NCBI RefSeq assembly: GCF_011391645.1
Contig: NZ_JAABQC010000006.1
Location: forward strand, 1-47,634
Source of the DNA: Rhodoferax sp.
GTDB taxonomy: Bacteria > Pseudomonadota > Gammaproteobacteria > Burkholderiales > Burkholderiaceae_C
Reading direction: 5' to 3'
Length of the DNA: 47,634 bases
This document shows, piece after piece, positions 35,787 to 44,497 of this stretch. A program made the position numbers and the translations under genes. Each line of letters starts with the position of its first letter. The stretch's first letter is position 1. The notes under the pieces are model-generated. The model worked only from the letters and a program-made list of their open reading frames with translations, had not been told where the DNA came from and did no database searches.

Positions 35787-37733
35787 TTAAGTTGTGAAGG
35801 TTTGAGACGATTGAAGCCAACCAGCAAAGTCGCTGGCTGGAATCGGTTTGCTGAACAGATAACCTTGAAGAAGATCGCAATCCAGTGCCGCGAGTTGCGC
35901 CTGTTGCTCCGGGATTTCAACGCCTTCGGCAACGACTTTAAGACTGAGCGCTTTGGCCAGCGACAGAATGAGATTCACAATGGCAGCATCTTCAGTTGAG
36001 CTGCCCATCGTCCGGATGAAAGCCTGGTCAATTTTTAGCGTGTCAATCGGAAAACGCTTGAGATAAGAAAGCGATGAATAGCCCGTGCCAAAATCATCAA
36101 TCGCCAGCGAGACGCCAGTTTTCTTAAGTTCCTGCATGGTGGCAATGACACGTTCCGGATGGTCGGCTGCGACGGCTTCAGTGATTTCCAGTTCGATCAT
36201 GCCTTGTGGAATGGCGTGATTTTGCAAAGTGGCGGCCACCAGGCTCGGGAAAGCTTCGTCCTGAAACTGTTGCGCCGAGATGTTGACGGCAATCGGCAAG
36301 GGCGGCAGGCCGGCATCGGCCCAAGCGCGCCACTGGCGGCAGGCTTCGTTGAGTACCCAGGTGCCGATCGGCACAATCAGGCCGCTGTCCTCGGCGACCG
36401 GAATGAAAGCAGCGGGGGAGACCAGTTTTCCTTCCTGACGCCAGCGGATCAATGCTTCAGAACCTTGCGTTCGTTTGCCGTCGGCAGCTTGCTTGGGTTG
36501 GTAGTGCAATTCAAATTCGGCCTTTTCCAGGGCAACCCGCAGCAAGCCTTCGGTGACCAGCCAGTTGGTTGACTCATCGGTCATCCGCTTGTCGAAGAAG
36601 CGGTAGTGAGCCCCGCTGGATTTGGCGTTAAGCGCTGCATCGGCATTGCGCACCAGACAGCTGACATTGCCGCCATCACCGGGAAATAGCGAAATGCCAA
36701 TATCCAGTGCGATACGCAGGTCACGTTCCCCCAGAGAAAGCGATTGTTCGCTGATACTGGCCAGGTCCAGTGCCAGATATTCAGCCTCGACCTGCCCCGC
36801 GTTGCGCTTGGAAATAATGGCGAGACTGTCGGAATTCAAGCGATACAAACCACATCGGACCCCTTGCGAGTCCAGGTGAGCCTGCAGCCAGTTGGCGGTG
36901 GACTTGATCAACTGATCTGCTGTTTCGTGGCCATAAGTGCTGGCGACGATTTTGAGCCGATCAATGCGCAATATCTGCAGGAAACCGGCATTTTTTTGTT
37001 CGAGTTTGTTGCGCAGTTCTTCTTCTAATAGCCAACGATTGGGCAAGCCGGTGACACCATCAAAATAAGCTCGCCGATAGAGCTCGTCCTGATCCTTGAG
37101 GCGAGCATAAAGTGCAATCAGCACAAAAGCGGACACCAGCAACACTGACACACTGAAACCCAATTGCAGATCGGTCAGCCGCGCCACCCCAATGAGGGCC
37201 GTTTCACCGTCTTTTTGTGCGGCGACGCTGAGCTCATCGCTCCACATCGTGAGCATGACAGCCATTTCGTCAATCACGCTTTGGGCACTGGCCAGATGTT
37301 CGCGCAGCGTATCCCAACTGCGACCTTCACCCTTGGCCATTTCCTGATCGAAACGGTGTGCATGCAAGTCAAACGCTTGAACCATGCCAAGAAATTGCAG
37401 GCGTTTCATTTCGCTCAGACTGAGTTGAGACAGCGCATCAACATGGGCGTGAACGCGTTCGGCATGCTCTTTGTATTTTTCCTGCCAGACCAGGCGCTCG
37501 CCCGTGGAGTAGCTGAGATAAAGCTGTTTCACACGAGCCGACATGGCGGCTTGTAACGCGCCGATTTCACGCAATTCCGGAATGCGCTCCTTGGCCAGGG
37601 TTTCGGCCTGCTGACTGACTACTCTCCCGGAGCTAATGCTCATCCAGGCAACCGTGATAACGGCGATCAGGACACCGACGAAGACAATCAGCAACCAGCG
37701 TGCACGGCGCTTGGGATCAGCGGGTTTGGTCAT
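35787..37733 (-). CDS. Membrane EAL phosphodiesterase with degenerate GGDEF domain
   Basis: A 648-residue c-di-GMP signalling protein. Two transmembrane segments (WLLIVFVGVLIAVITVAWMS and FSVSVLLVSAFVLIALYARL) flank a periplasmic sensor region of about 150 residues. The GGDEF domain (about 218-375) is degenerate: LYRLNSDSLAII stands where the signature should be, so it is unlikely to make c-di-GMP. The EAL domain (about 395-640) keeps its catalytic set: SEALIRWR, VNISAQQF, IELEITEAV, IDDFGTGYSSLSYLKRF, KVVAEGVEI. It should therefore hydrolyse c-di-GMP. It is a single minus-strand gene without operon partners. Confidence 0.92.
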   Translation of the reverse strand: MTKPADPKRRARWLLIVFVGVLIAVITVAWMSISSGRVVSQQAETLAKERIPELREIGALQAAMSARVKQLYLSYSTGERLVWQEKYKEHAERVHAHVDALSQLSLSEMKRLQFLGMVQAFDLHAHRFDQEMAKGEGRSWDTLREHLASAQSVIDEMAVMLTMWSDELSVAAQKDGETALIGVARLTDLQLGFSVSVLLVSAFVLIALYARLKDQDELYRRAYFDGVTGLPNRWLLEEELRNKLEQKNAGFLQILRIDRLKIVASTYGHETADQLIKSTANWLQAHLDSQGVRCGLYRLNSDSLAIISKRNAGQVEAEYLALDLASISEQSLSLGERDLRIALDIGISLFPGDGGNVSCLVRNADAALNAKSSGAHYRFFDKRMTDESTNWLVTEGLLRVALEKAEFELHYQPKQAADGKRTQGSEALIRWRQEGKLVSPAAFIPVAEDSGLIVPIGTWVLNEACRQWRAWADAGLPPLPIAVNISAQQFQDEAFPSLVAATLQNHAIPQGMIELEITEAVAADHPERVIATMQELKKTGVSLAIDDFGTGYSSLSYLKRFPIDTLKIDQAFIRTMGSSTEDAAIVNLILSLAKALSLKVVAEGVEIPEQQAQLAALDCDLLQGYLFSKPIPASDFAGWLQSSQTFTT

Positions 37734-37817
37734 ATCTGCTGTTTTTAGTAAAGAAGTTCGGCGAGTTGTATGTTCAGGATCGTTGACAGCTGTTCTATAT
37801 GGTGGAGCCGAGCAAAA

Positions 37818-37862
37818 TGTAAGGTTCAGGTGATTCGTCGGCTGACCGACAAATACCTTACA
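37818..37862. repeat. Nested inverted repeat upstream of the EAL gene
   Basis: TGTAAGGT (37818-37825) and ACCTTACA (37855-37862) are exact inverted repeats enclosing the smaller hairpin GTCGG-CTGA-CCGAC (37837-37850). It lies 85 bp upstream of the EAL gene start and could be a regulatory dyad or the relic of a small transposable element. Confidence 0.45.
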
Positions 37863-38798
37863 AAATATGATTGAGAGGCTTTACGCGATGGAAAAAAATT
37901 CCGCTGGATGGCCGATTGGTTAAGGCCGTCTGATCAAGGTGCGTATTGAACAAGCGAACCATACGCGGGCTTCGCTTAGGGCTAAAAATGCTTGCCAATC
38001 GGTGTTTTCGGCATAAATGCGATCACCTTTGCTGAATTCAGAGCGCAAACACGATCATGCATTGGTGCCCATTTCGACCGTTGGTGGAGCAGAACCCCAT
38101 TGGCCGGATTGGCCGAGGTTACGTGCTCCAGTCAGCCTCCACGAACGGCAGGTGTACGGCGCGAAGCAGGCATTCAGTCGGCGCACGTCATTAGTTTTTA
38201 CAATTGCCTGCCAGTTTGAAGTATTGGGCGACGGATTGTCGGCCTGACCGGTCCGTGGAGGATTGCTAGTCGGGCGGCAGCTCGTCTTCACATTGCAGCC
38301 GTTTGACCATCGCCGACGAAAAATCAGCGGCGACAAATCGGAGCGGCTGCTTACCAAAAATCGCTACTCACCCTATCGACCCGGAAGCGACGGTCGGCCG
38401 TCGGCGTCATAGATGACAGGTTCCAGGGAGTAAGCCGCCGTTCAATATTTGAGGTGGGTGCCTGGGCGTCGGCCACGGCGGACTTGCCATTCTCGGGAAA
38501 CCGGATGCTCAGAAAGTAGCGGTGAGTGTGTCGGAGAGCGTCGCGCGGATCGGAATTGCAAGCGCAGATTGCAGTCCTGTATTCTCGACTGCCGGGTTAG
38601 CCGGCATTTCATTTACCACTTTGTGGAAGCTGAAGTATGCGTAGGTGCGGCCCAGTATTGCCATCCTGCCAATAGGCTTCAAGTTCAGAGAAAAGAGCGA
38701 TAAGTTGCCCAACAACCTGATCCGGTGCGTATCGGTGACAGCAACGGAGCGGTAGGCAGACATGACTGTCAGGTTTGGAGAAATTTGTGGACCAGCTA

Positions 38799-38814
38799 CG
38801 CAGCGGGAGCGGTC
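38799..38814. repeat. 16-bp word shared with 46411-46426
   Basis: CGCAGCGGGAGCGGTC occurs here and, in the same orientation, at 46411-46426. Both copies lie in gene-poor DNA on either side of the catabolic cluster. Confidence 0.6.
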
Positions 38815-39079
38815 TACAGAAGTTCAACTTGCCCGCCCGACAGCGGACACCGGCACCAATTTGCTCGATGTCGATTGCGGATACGCGAATTCAACAAAAC
38901 GGGAACCCGGAGTCCCCAGTAGCGTGTGCTCACGGGTATCAGCTTTTGACCAGCAGAAAGGTCCACACATTTAAGTTTCCATAAAGCTAGCGTTAAAAAA
39001 TGCGCCAAACAGGAACAAAGGGAACAATCCTACGTAAGTTGGCTAAGGGTTTCTACCAATAGCATTTTTTTATCGTTAA

Positions 39080-39097
39080 ATTAACGTATACGCTAAT
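39080..39097. promoter_or_regulatory. Candidate GntR/FCD operator at the start of the catabolic operon
   Basis: ATTAACGTATACGCTAAT is an imperfect dyad (16 of 18 positions symmetrical) around GTATAC, like the TNGTATACNA-type sites of FCD regulators. It overlaps a second dyad, CGTTAA-A-TTAACG (39074-39086), and the ATG of the lactonase gene. The GntR gene next door is the likely binder. Confidence 0.55.
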
Positions 39098-40100
39098 GCA
39101 TTCAATCGCAAAATCAATACAGTCAGATTTAGATCGCTCGCTTGAAAGCGTCCGAACCTTAGGTCACGGCTTGGCTCGTCCCGAATGTGTACTAGCCACA
39201 GCAACTGGCGATTTCTACTCAGCCGATTGGCGCGGTGGGGTAGCCCACTTGCATCCAGACGGTGCGCAATCACTCTACGCTGGCATTGCTCCCGATGGCA
39301 TCACCCTCAAACCCAACGGAATCGCCTTGCTGCGCAACGGCGACTTCTTAGTCACCCACCTTGGCGATGAAGAAGGTGGCGTGTACAGGCTTCAGCGCTC
39401 TGGGCAAGTGAGCCCATGGCTGATGTCGGTTGACGGGCTTGCTTTGCCACCGACAAACTTTGTTGTCGAGGATGGCCAAGGGCGGTTCTGGATTACGGTC
39501 AGTACGCGTTTGTTGCCTCGCTCGCTGGGTTATCGGAGCACGTGCAATGATGGATTTATCGTCATGGTCGACAAGCATGGTGCTCGGATCGTTGCCGACG
39601 GTCTGGGTTACACCAACGAAGTCGCGCTGCACCCCAATGGTCGTTGGTTGTATGTCAATGAGACATTTGCAAGACGCCTGTCACGTTTTGCGCTGCACCC
39701 GGACGGAATGCTTGGTCCCAAAGAGGTCGTGGTCGAATTTGGTGCGGGAACATTTCCGGATGGATTGGCATTCGATGAAGAAGGTGGTGTCTGGATTGTC
39801 AGCATCATCAGCAATCGCTTGATTCACGTTGCCCCCGACGGCAAACCTGCGGTATGGATGGAAGACTCTGATGCAGAGCATTTAGTCTGGGTGGAGGCCG
39901 CTTACAAAGCTGCGGCATTGGCGCGACCACATCTCGATGGCATCAAAAGTCGCTTATTGCGCAACATTTCAAGCATTGCGTTTTGTGGACCAGGACGGCG
40001 CAACGCTGTGCTTGGATGCCTACTCGCGGATCATCTGTTTACGCTTCCCATGCCTATCGCGGGCGTTGCCCCAACCCACTGGAACTATCCACTCGCATGA
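39096..40100 (+). CDS. SMP-30/gluconolactonase-like beta-propeller protein
   Basis: A 334-residue protein of the SMP-30/LRE family, which hydrolyse sugar-acid lactones. Possible metal ligands are Glu in GLARPECVLATATGDFYSAD, Asn in LPPTNFVVEDGQGRFWITV, Asn in YTNEVALHPNGRWLYVNET and Asp in FPDGLAFDEEGGVWIVS. First gene of the plus-strand catabolic cluster; the presumed operator overlaps its ATG, and no ribosome binding site is visible, so the mRNA may be leaderless or the start may be misplaced. Its stop overlaps the GntR start in an ATGA. The substrate is not identifiable from sequence. Confidence 0.83.
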   Translation: MHSIAKSIQSDLDRSLESVRTLGHGLARPECVLATATGDFYSADWRGGVAHLHPDGAQSLYAGIAPDGITLKPNGIALLRNGDFLVTHLGDEEGGVYRLQRSGQVSPWLMSVDGLALPPTNFVVEDGQGRFWITVSTRLLPRSLGYRSTCNDGFIVMVDKHGARIVADGLGYTNEVALHPNGRWLYVNETFARRLSRFALHPDGMLGPKEVVVEFGAGTFPDGLAFDEEGGVWIVSIISNRLIHVAPDGKPAVWMEDSDAEHLVWVEAAYKAAALARPHLDGIKSRLLRNISSIAFCGPGRRNAVLGCLLADHLFTLPMPIAGVAPTHWNYPLA

Positions 40101-40777
40101 GTAATCCGCCAATCAAAAAAAAGAACTCAATGGTCGACGCGGCCTACGTACAAATACGGCGGCGAATCCTTGACGTCGTTTGGTCTCCAGGCTACCAAGT
40201 GCTGGAGCAGGATGTCGCCATTGAGTTGAATATGAGCCGCACCCCGGTGCGCGAGGCGATGATACGGCTGCAACGAGAAGGTTTGCTCGAGGTCATTCCA
40301 CGCCACGGCATGCGCGTGTTACCCGTCTCTCCGAGTGACATGCGGGAGCTTTATCAGGTACTTACCGCCCTTGAATGCATGGCCGCTGAACTACTGGCAT
40401 CACGCAAACCCAGCGACACGGATTTAATGCCGTTGATCGCCGCAACAACCGCCATGGATGAGGCGCTCAAGGTAGACGATCTTGACGCCTGGGCGATGGC
40501 CGACGAACGTTTTCACGCCATGTTGGTGGATCTTTCAGGAAACCGGCAACTCAAGGAAACGGTTCTGAATTATTGGGACAGAGCACACCGTGCCCGCATG
40601 TTCACGCTCAGGCTGCGACCCAAACCGGTGAACTCCACAAAGGAGCACATGCGCATGGTCGAATGTTTTCTGGCGGGCGATGTAAAGGGCGCAGCAGAAA
40701 TAACCCGATCCCATCGGGAGCGTGCAAATCGCGAATTGGTGGCGATATTTGAGCGTTACAAGTTGGCGCAAATGTAA
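40097..40777 (+). CDS. GntR-family regulator, FadR/FCD subfamily
   Basis: A 226-residue repressor-type regulator. The N-terminal winged helix-turn-helix reads AIELNMSRTPVREAMIRLQR, followed by an all-helical FCD ligand domain with DERFHAMLVDLSGNR and a C-terminal EITRSHRERANREL that supplies metal-binding His residues. FCD regulators sense small organic acids. The ATG at 40097 gives an ATGA overlap with the lactonase gene; the track start lies inside that gene. It should control this operon through the dyad at 39080. Confidence 0.9.
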   Translation: MSNPPIKKKNSMVDAAYVQIRRRILDVVWSPGYQVLEQDVAIELNMSRTPVREAMIRLQREGLLEVIPRHGMRVLPVSPSDMRELYQVLTALECMAAELLASRKPSDTDLMPLIAATTAMDEALKVDDLDAWAMADERFHAMLVDLSGNRQLKETVLNYWDRAHRARMFTLRLRPKPVNSTKEHMRMVECFLAGDVKGAAEITRSHRERANRELVAIFERYKLAQM

Positions 40778-40792
40778 AAAAAGTGGAATGAA

Positions 40793-41884
40793 ATGACGCA
40801 AAAATATTATTCGATCGCAGTACTCCCAGGGGATGGAATCGGCCCGGAGGTGATGTCAGCGGCAACTGAGGTCTTGAACGGCTTGCAAAGCCGCATTGGC
40901 CGGCGGTTTGAATTCAACGTGTATCCAGCGGGTGCCCAGCACTACCTTGACAGTGGCGATGCTCTACCCGAGGCTACGCTCGATGCATGCAAGGCTGCAG
41001 ATGCCATTCTCTTTGGCTCGATGGGCCTGCCACACGTACGTGCCAAAGACGGTACCGAGATCATTCCGCAACTCGACATCCGGTTCGCGCTGGATTTGTA
41101 TGCAGGCGTGCGCCCCATCCGAAGTTTTGCTGGACTCAAAGGCCCACTGGCTGATCCTCGCGCTGCGCAGATTGATTTGGTGCTGGTGCGCGAAAACACT
41201 GAGGGCCTGTTTTTTGCCAGAAACCGAGGCCACATGGAGGGTCATGGTGATGCAGAAGCGGCGATTGATCCCATGAAAATCACACGTGGCGGCACCGCCA
41301 GGATTTGTGACTTCGCGCTAAATCTTGCCCGTCAGCGAAAAGCCAGAGGAAAACCTGGTCACGTCACCAGCGTTGATAAGGCCAACGTCTTTCTTTCGAT
41401 GGCCTTTTGGCGCAAAGTGTTTGAGGAGCGAGCCAGCGCATTTCCCGACTTGAGCAAAGACAGTGCGTATGTGGACGCAGTGGCATTGAATTTGGTAATG
41501 AGGCCCTGGACTTTTGACGTCCTGGTCACCGAAAACATGTTTGGCGACATTCTCTCTGACCTCATTGCGGCCTTTGCCGGCGGAATGGGAATGGCACCTT
41601 CGGCAGACATTGGTGACAAGTACGCGCTATTTCAACCCGCTCATGGCACGGCACCAGACATCGCAGGCAAGGGCATCGCAAATCCCAGCGCCATGATTCT
41701 GTCGGCTGTGATGATGCTTGACTGGCTTGCCGAAAAGCACAGTGATACTGCGTTGGCCGATGGCGCCCGCGCCATCGAAACTTCGATGGAACGTGTGTTC
41801 GCTCAGGGCGTGGTTCGTCCTCACGAGTTTGGCGGCAACTCCGGGACGGCTGAGATCATGCGTGCAGTTGCGGAGGGCCTCTGA
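40793..41884 (+). CDS. Isocitrate/isopropylmalate-family beta-decarboxylating dehydrogenase
   Basis: A 363-residue NAD-dependent hydroxyacid dehydrogenase related to LeuB and tartrate dehydrogenase. Visible motifs are VLPGDGIGPEVMSAA, VRENTEGLFFARNRG, the catalytic Lys in TSVDKANVFLSMAFW, NMFGDILSDLIAAFAGGMGM and FQPAHGTAPDIAGKGIANPS. The Tyr that family enzymes usually place in the GIYFG-type segment appears as Phe here (GLFFA). It is not the biosynthetic leuB; its position in a TRAP-transporter operon suggests oxidation of a tartrate-, malate- or similar substituted hydroxyacid. GGA lies just before the ATG. Confidence 0.87.
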   Translation: MTQKYYSIAVLPGDGIGPEVMSAATEVLNGLQSRIGRRFEFNVYPAGAQHYLDSGDALPEATLDACKAADAILFGSMGLPHVRAKDGTEIIPQLDIRFALDLYAGVRPIRSFAGLKGPLADPRAAQIDLVLVRENTEGLFFARNRGHMEGHGDAEAAIDPMKITRGGTARICDFALNLARQRKARGKPGHVTSVDKANVFLSMAFWRKVFEERASAFPDLSKDSAYVDAVALNLVMRPWTFDVLVTENMFGDILSDLIAAFAGGMGMAPSADIGDKYALFQPAHGTAPDIAGKGIANPSAMILSAVMMLDWLAEKHSDTALADGARAIETSMERVFAQGVVRPHEFGGNSGTAEIMRAVAEGL

Positions 41885-41885
41885 A

Positions 41886-42947
41886 ATGAATATGCACATA
41901 AAGAACGAGCGCGTTGTCATGATCGGGGCGGGATATTGGGCACAGTTTCAGGTCGAGGGCTGGCGAGATGCAGGCAGCCCATTGGTGGCCATTGCGAACC
42001 GGAATCCGGCACACGCCGAAGCTCTTGCACAACGTTATGGTGTGCCCAAGTGCTACGCTGATGTCGCAACGATGCTGGATGTTGAACAACCGACGTTGGT
42101 AGATATTGTGCTTCCACCTGTGGCTCAGGAATCAGCAGTCCGCGCCGCCATTGAGCGTGGTCTTCCGGTAATCTGTCAAAAGCCGTTTGGCATTGACTTA
42201 AAGCAGGCAGAAGCCTTGACAGCCCTGGCAGAGGATGCTGGTGTGCCACTTGTTATCCACGAAAACTTCCGTTTTGCGCCGTGGTTTCGCGAATTGCGCC
42301 GACTTATAGACGATGGGTTCTTCGGTCGTGTCCACGGTGTGTCTTTTCGGCTGCGTCCGGGCGATGGCCAGGGACCCGATGCCTATCTGGACAGGCAGCC
42401 CTATTTTCAGACCATGCCCGAGTTTTTGGTTCGTGAAACTGCAGTGCATTTCATTGACACCTTTCGCTTTCTGATGGGTGAAGTGCTAGCGGTCACAGCA
42501 AGGCTGCGCCGACTTAACCCTGTGATTCTGGGCGAGGATGCCGGGCTTTTGATCTTCGAGTTTTCAGATGAAAGCGTCGGCCTGTTCGACGGCAACCGCC
42601 TGAACGAACATCCGGCGAAGAATTTGCGCCGCACGATGGGCGAAATGTGGCTCGAAGGCGAGCGCGGTGTGATGCGTCTGGACGGTGATGCCCGCCTGTG
42701 GTGGTTGCCTCATCAAGGCGTCGAAGTCGAGCACCGGTATGACGACGGCGCCGGACGGGGTGCCTTTGGTGGCGCCAGCACCGCGTTGCAGGCACATGTG
42801 TTGTCGCACTTGAATCAAGACACGCCACTGCAGAACAGTGCGCGTAGTTACCTGAGAAATCTGTATGTGCAAGCGGCCATCTACCACTCGCATGCCAGTG
42901 GCCGTCGTGTACCGATGGCCGGTTTCAATCCCCACCAAACTCAATGA
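41886..42947 (+). CDS. Gfo/Idh/MocA-family oxidoreductase
   Basis: A 353-residue NAD(P)-dependent oxidoreductase. The Rossmann fold begins VVMIGAGYWAQFQVEGWRD, with the conserved VICQKPFGIDLKQAEAL lysine and IHENFRFAPWFRELRRLIDD of the substrate-binding region. Members oxidise or reduce sugars, inositols and related compounds. It begins one base after the dehydrogenase stop, so the pair is translated together. I took the ATG at 41886 rather than the track start in the previous gene. Confidence 0.9.
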   Translation: MNMHIKNERVVMIGAGYWAQFQVEGWRDAGSPLVAIANRNPAHAEALAQRYGVPKCYADVATMLDVEQPTLVDIVLPPVAQESAVRAAIERGLPVICQKPFGIDLKQAEALTALAEDAGVPLVIHENFRFAPWFRELRRLIDDGFFGRVHGVSFRLRPGDGQGPDAYLDRQPYFQTMPEFLVRETAVHFIDTFRFLMGEVLAVTARLRRLNPVILGEDAGLLIFEFSDESVGLFDGNRLNEHPAKNLRRTMGEMWLEGERGVMRLDGDARLWWLPHQGVEVEHRYDDGAGRGAFGGASTALQAHVLSHLNQDTPLQNSARSYLRNLYVQAAIYHSHASGRRVPMAGFNPHQTQ

Positions 42948-42958
42948 AGGAGACTCGT

Positions 42959-43951
42959 ATGAAGAAGCTATTTTCGATCACCGCTTTGGCCGCTGCTTTT
43001 ACCTTGACGTTGCCGGTAAGCGCACAGACCATGCTCAAGTTCAGTCACACCGACCAGCAACAGGGCGCGCGCCAAGCGGGTGCGCAGCTTTTTGCGAAGA
43101 AGGTCGAGGAGTACACCCAGGGGCGTTACAAGGTGCAGGTGTTCTGTTGCAGCCAGTTGGGAAACGATCCCAAGAACATTGAACAGTTGGCGCTCGGTGG
43201 TATTGACTTCACGGTGTCCGCGACCGGTTCTTACGCCGGTCAGTTGCCCGCGCTAAACCTGACCATGATGCCTTTCATCATCGACAGTTACGCACAGGGC
43301 TGGAAGTTTTACGACGAATCCAAATGGCTGAAGGCACAGTTTGACAAGGCCCCCGCCAAGGGCTTTCGCTTTCTCGCTACCTGGGAAGCCGGCTTTCGCA
43401 ATATGACGACCCGTGACCCGTTGAACGGACCCGAGGACGCCAAAGGCAAGAAGTTGCGCACTTTCCCCAACGAGATGATGCGCTGGCAGTTGGAAGCCAT
43501 GGGCTTTGGCATTCAGATCATGCCGCTGCCGGAAGTTTATCTTGCGATCCAGCAAGGCGCTGTATCGGGTCAGGAGAACCCGATCGACACCATAGCTTCC
43601 AACAAGTTTTATGAAGTGGCGCCACACGTCACGCTGACCAACCACGTGTACAGCCCTATTCCGATGGCAATTTCCGAAAAGACTTGGCAAAAACTCTCCC
43701 CCACGGATCAGCAGGCGGTAATGCGTGCCGCACAGGAGGTTGCGCCGTTTCAACGCAACATGATCAAGGGCAACGACGAAAAGTTGCTGGCGGACATGGC
43801 TGCCAAGGGAGCCAAGATCAACCGTACGCCCAATACCGCAGCCTTCCGCAAGGCGGTGGAGCCGGTGTATGCCAAGGCACGTGAGAAGTACGGTGCTGAT
43901 GTCGATGCCGTGCTGGCTGAGACCGCAGCCGTTCGCCAGGCCGTCAGGTAA
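42959..43951 (+). CDS. dctP: TRAP transporter solute-binding protein, DctP type
   Basis: A 330-residue periplasmic binding protein with a cleavable signal (FSITALAAAFTLTLPVSAQT) and the DctP/TakP core (FSHTDQQQGARQAGAQLFAK, QLGNDPKNIEQLALGGIDFT, AIQQGAVSGQENPIDTI). It carries a vicinal cysteine pair in VQVFCCSQLGN, where related proteins usually have Pro-Asn. AAGGAG lies 7 nt before the ATG, the best ribosome binding site of the operon, fitting the excess of binding protein over permease. Confidence 0.92.
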   Translation: MKKLFSITALAAAFTLTLPVSAQTMLKFSHTDQQQGARQAGAQLFAKKVEEYTQGRYKVQVFCCSQLGNDPKNIEQLALGGIDFTVSATGSYAGQLPALNLTMMPFIIDSYAQGWKFYDESKWLKAQFDKAPAKGFRFLATWEAGFRNMTTRDPLNGPEDAKGKKLRTFPNEMMRWQLEAMGFGIQIMPLPEVYLAIQQGAVSGQENPIDTIASNKFYEVAPHVTLTNHVYSPIPMAISEKTWQKLSPTDQQAVMRAAQEVAPFQRNMIKGNDEKLLADMAAKGAKINRTPNTAAFRKAVEPVYAKAREKYGADVDAVLAETAAVRQAVR

Positions 43952-43972
43952 AGCCAAACAGAGTTGATCGTC

Positions 43973-44482
43973 ATGCGTGCAACAACACATCCAATCCCGC
44001 CGCTGATTCGGTGGCTAGGCAAACTGATCGACTGGTCGGTCATTGGCTTGGGCGGCACCCTGGCCGTGATGATTTTCATCAATGTGGTGATGCATGCTGC
44101 GGGCAAAGACCTGGCCTGGTTGACCGAACTGGGTGAGTTTTTGATGGTGTGGGTCACCTTTCTGGGGGGCGCGGCCGCAGCCCAGCGGGGGGCTCACATG
44201 TCGATCAACGAGTTTTTGGACAAGCTCGGGCCCGCTGGGCGCAAATGGGCTGACGCAGCGGTACAAACATTCACCTTGTTTGTTGTGGGTGTTGTGCTGT
44301 TCTTTGGGGTGCGCATTGTGCAAGGTAGCTGGGGCACTGTGCTCACTACATTGGAGTGGCCCATGGCATGGCAGTACATGCCCTTGCCACTGGGCATGGG
44401 ACTGGTGAGTGTTTTCGTTGCTTGGGACTTGGTTCAAATTCTGCGCGATGTGCCCCGTGAACAACGTTACCCCGCTGACTGA
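43973..44482 (+). CDS. dctQ: TRAP transporter small permease, DctQ type
   Basis: A 169-residue protein with four hydrophobic segments (for example IDWSVIGLGGTLAVMIFINV and VQTFTLFVVGVVLFFGVRIV). It is the small membrane subunit of the tripartite ATP-independent transporter. The track starts at a TTG at 43964; I prefer the ATG at 43973. It lies between dctP and dctM, as usual. Confidence 0.88.
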   Translation: MRATTHPIPPLIRWLGKLIDWSVIGLGGTLAVMIFINVVMHAAGKDLAWLTELGEFLMVWVTFLGGAAAAQRGAHMSINEFLDKLGPAGRKWADAAVQTFTLFVVGVVLFFGVRIVQGSWGTVLTTLEWPMAWQYMPLPLGMGLVSVFVAWDLVQILRDVPREQRYPAD

Positions 44483-44497
44483 GCACAGGAATTCAAG

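Larger units (their letters stand above)
37734..39095. other. Gene-poor region, 1.36 kb
   Basis: No ORF here looks like a gene; those in the track are short, overlapping and without recognisable motifs. It holds a TGTAAGGT/ACCTTACA inverted repeat (37818-37862) near the EAL gene start, and short words repeated at 46.4 kb (for example 38799-38814 and 38291-38302). It may be decayed intergenic repeat DNA; the last part holds the promoter of the catabolic cluster. Confidence 0.6.

Noticed and set aside
38509-38763. 84-residue minus-strand ORF in the 38-kb gene-poor region
   Set aside because: It reads a little like a protein but has no start signal, overlaps other random ORFs and matches no family I recognise.
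40793-41884. Calling the beta-decarboxylating dehydrogenase leuB
   Set aside because: No leuC/leuD neighbours, a changed active-site segment and a catabolic TRAP operon context.
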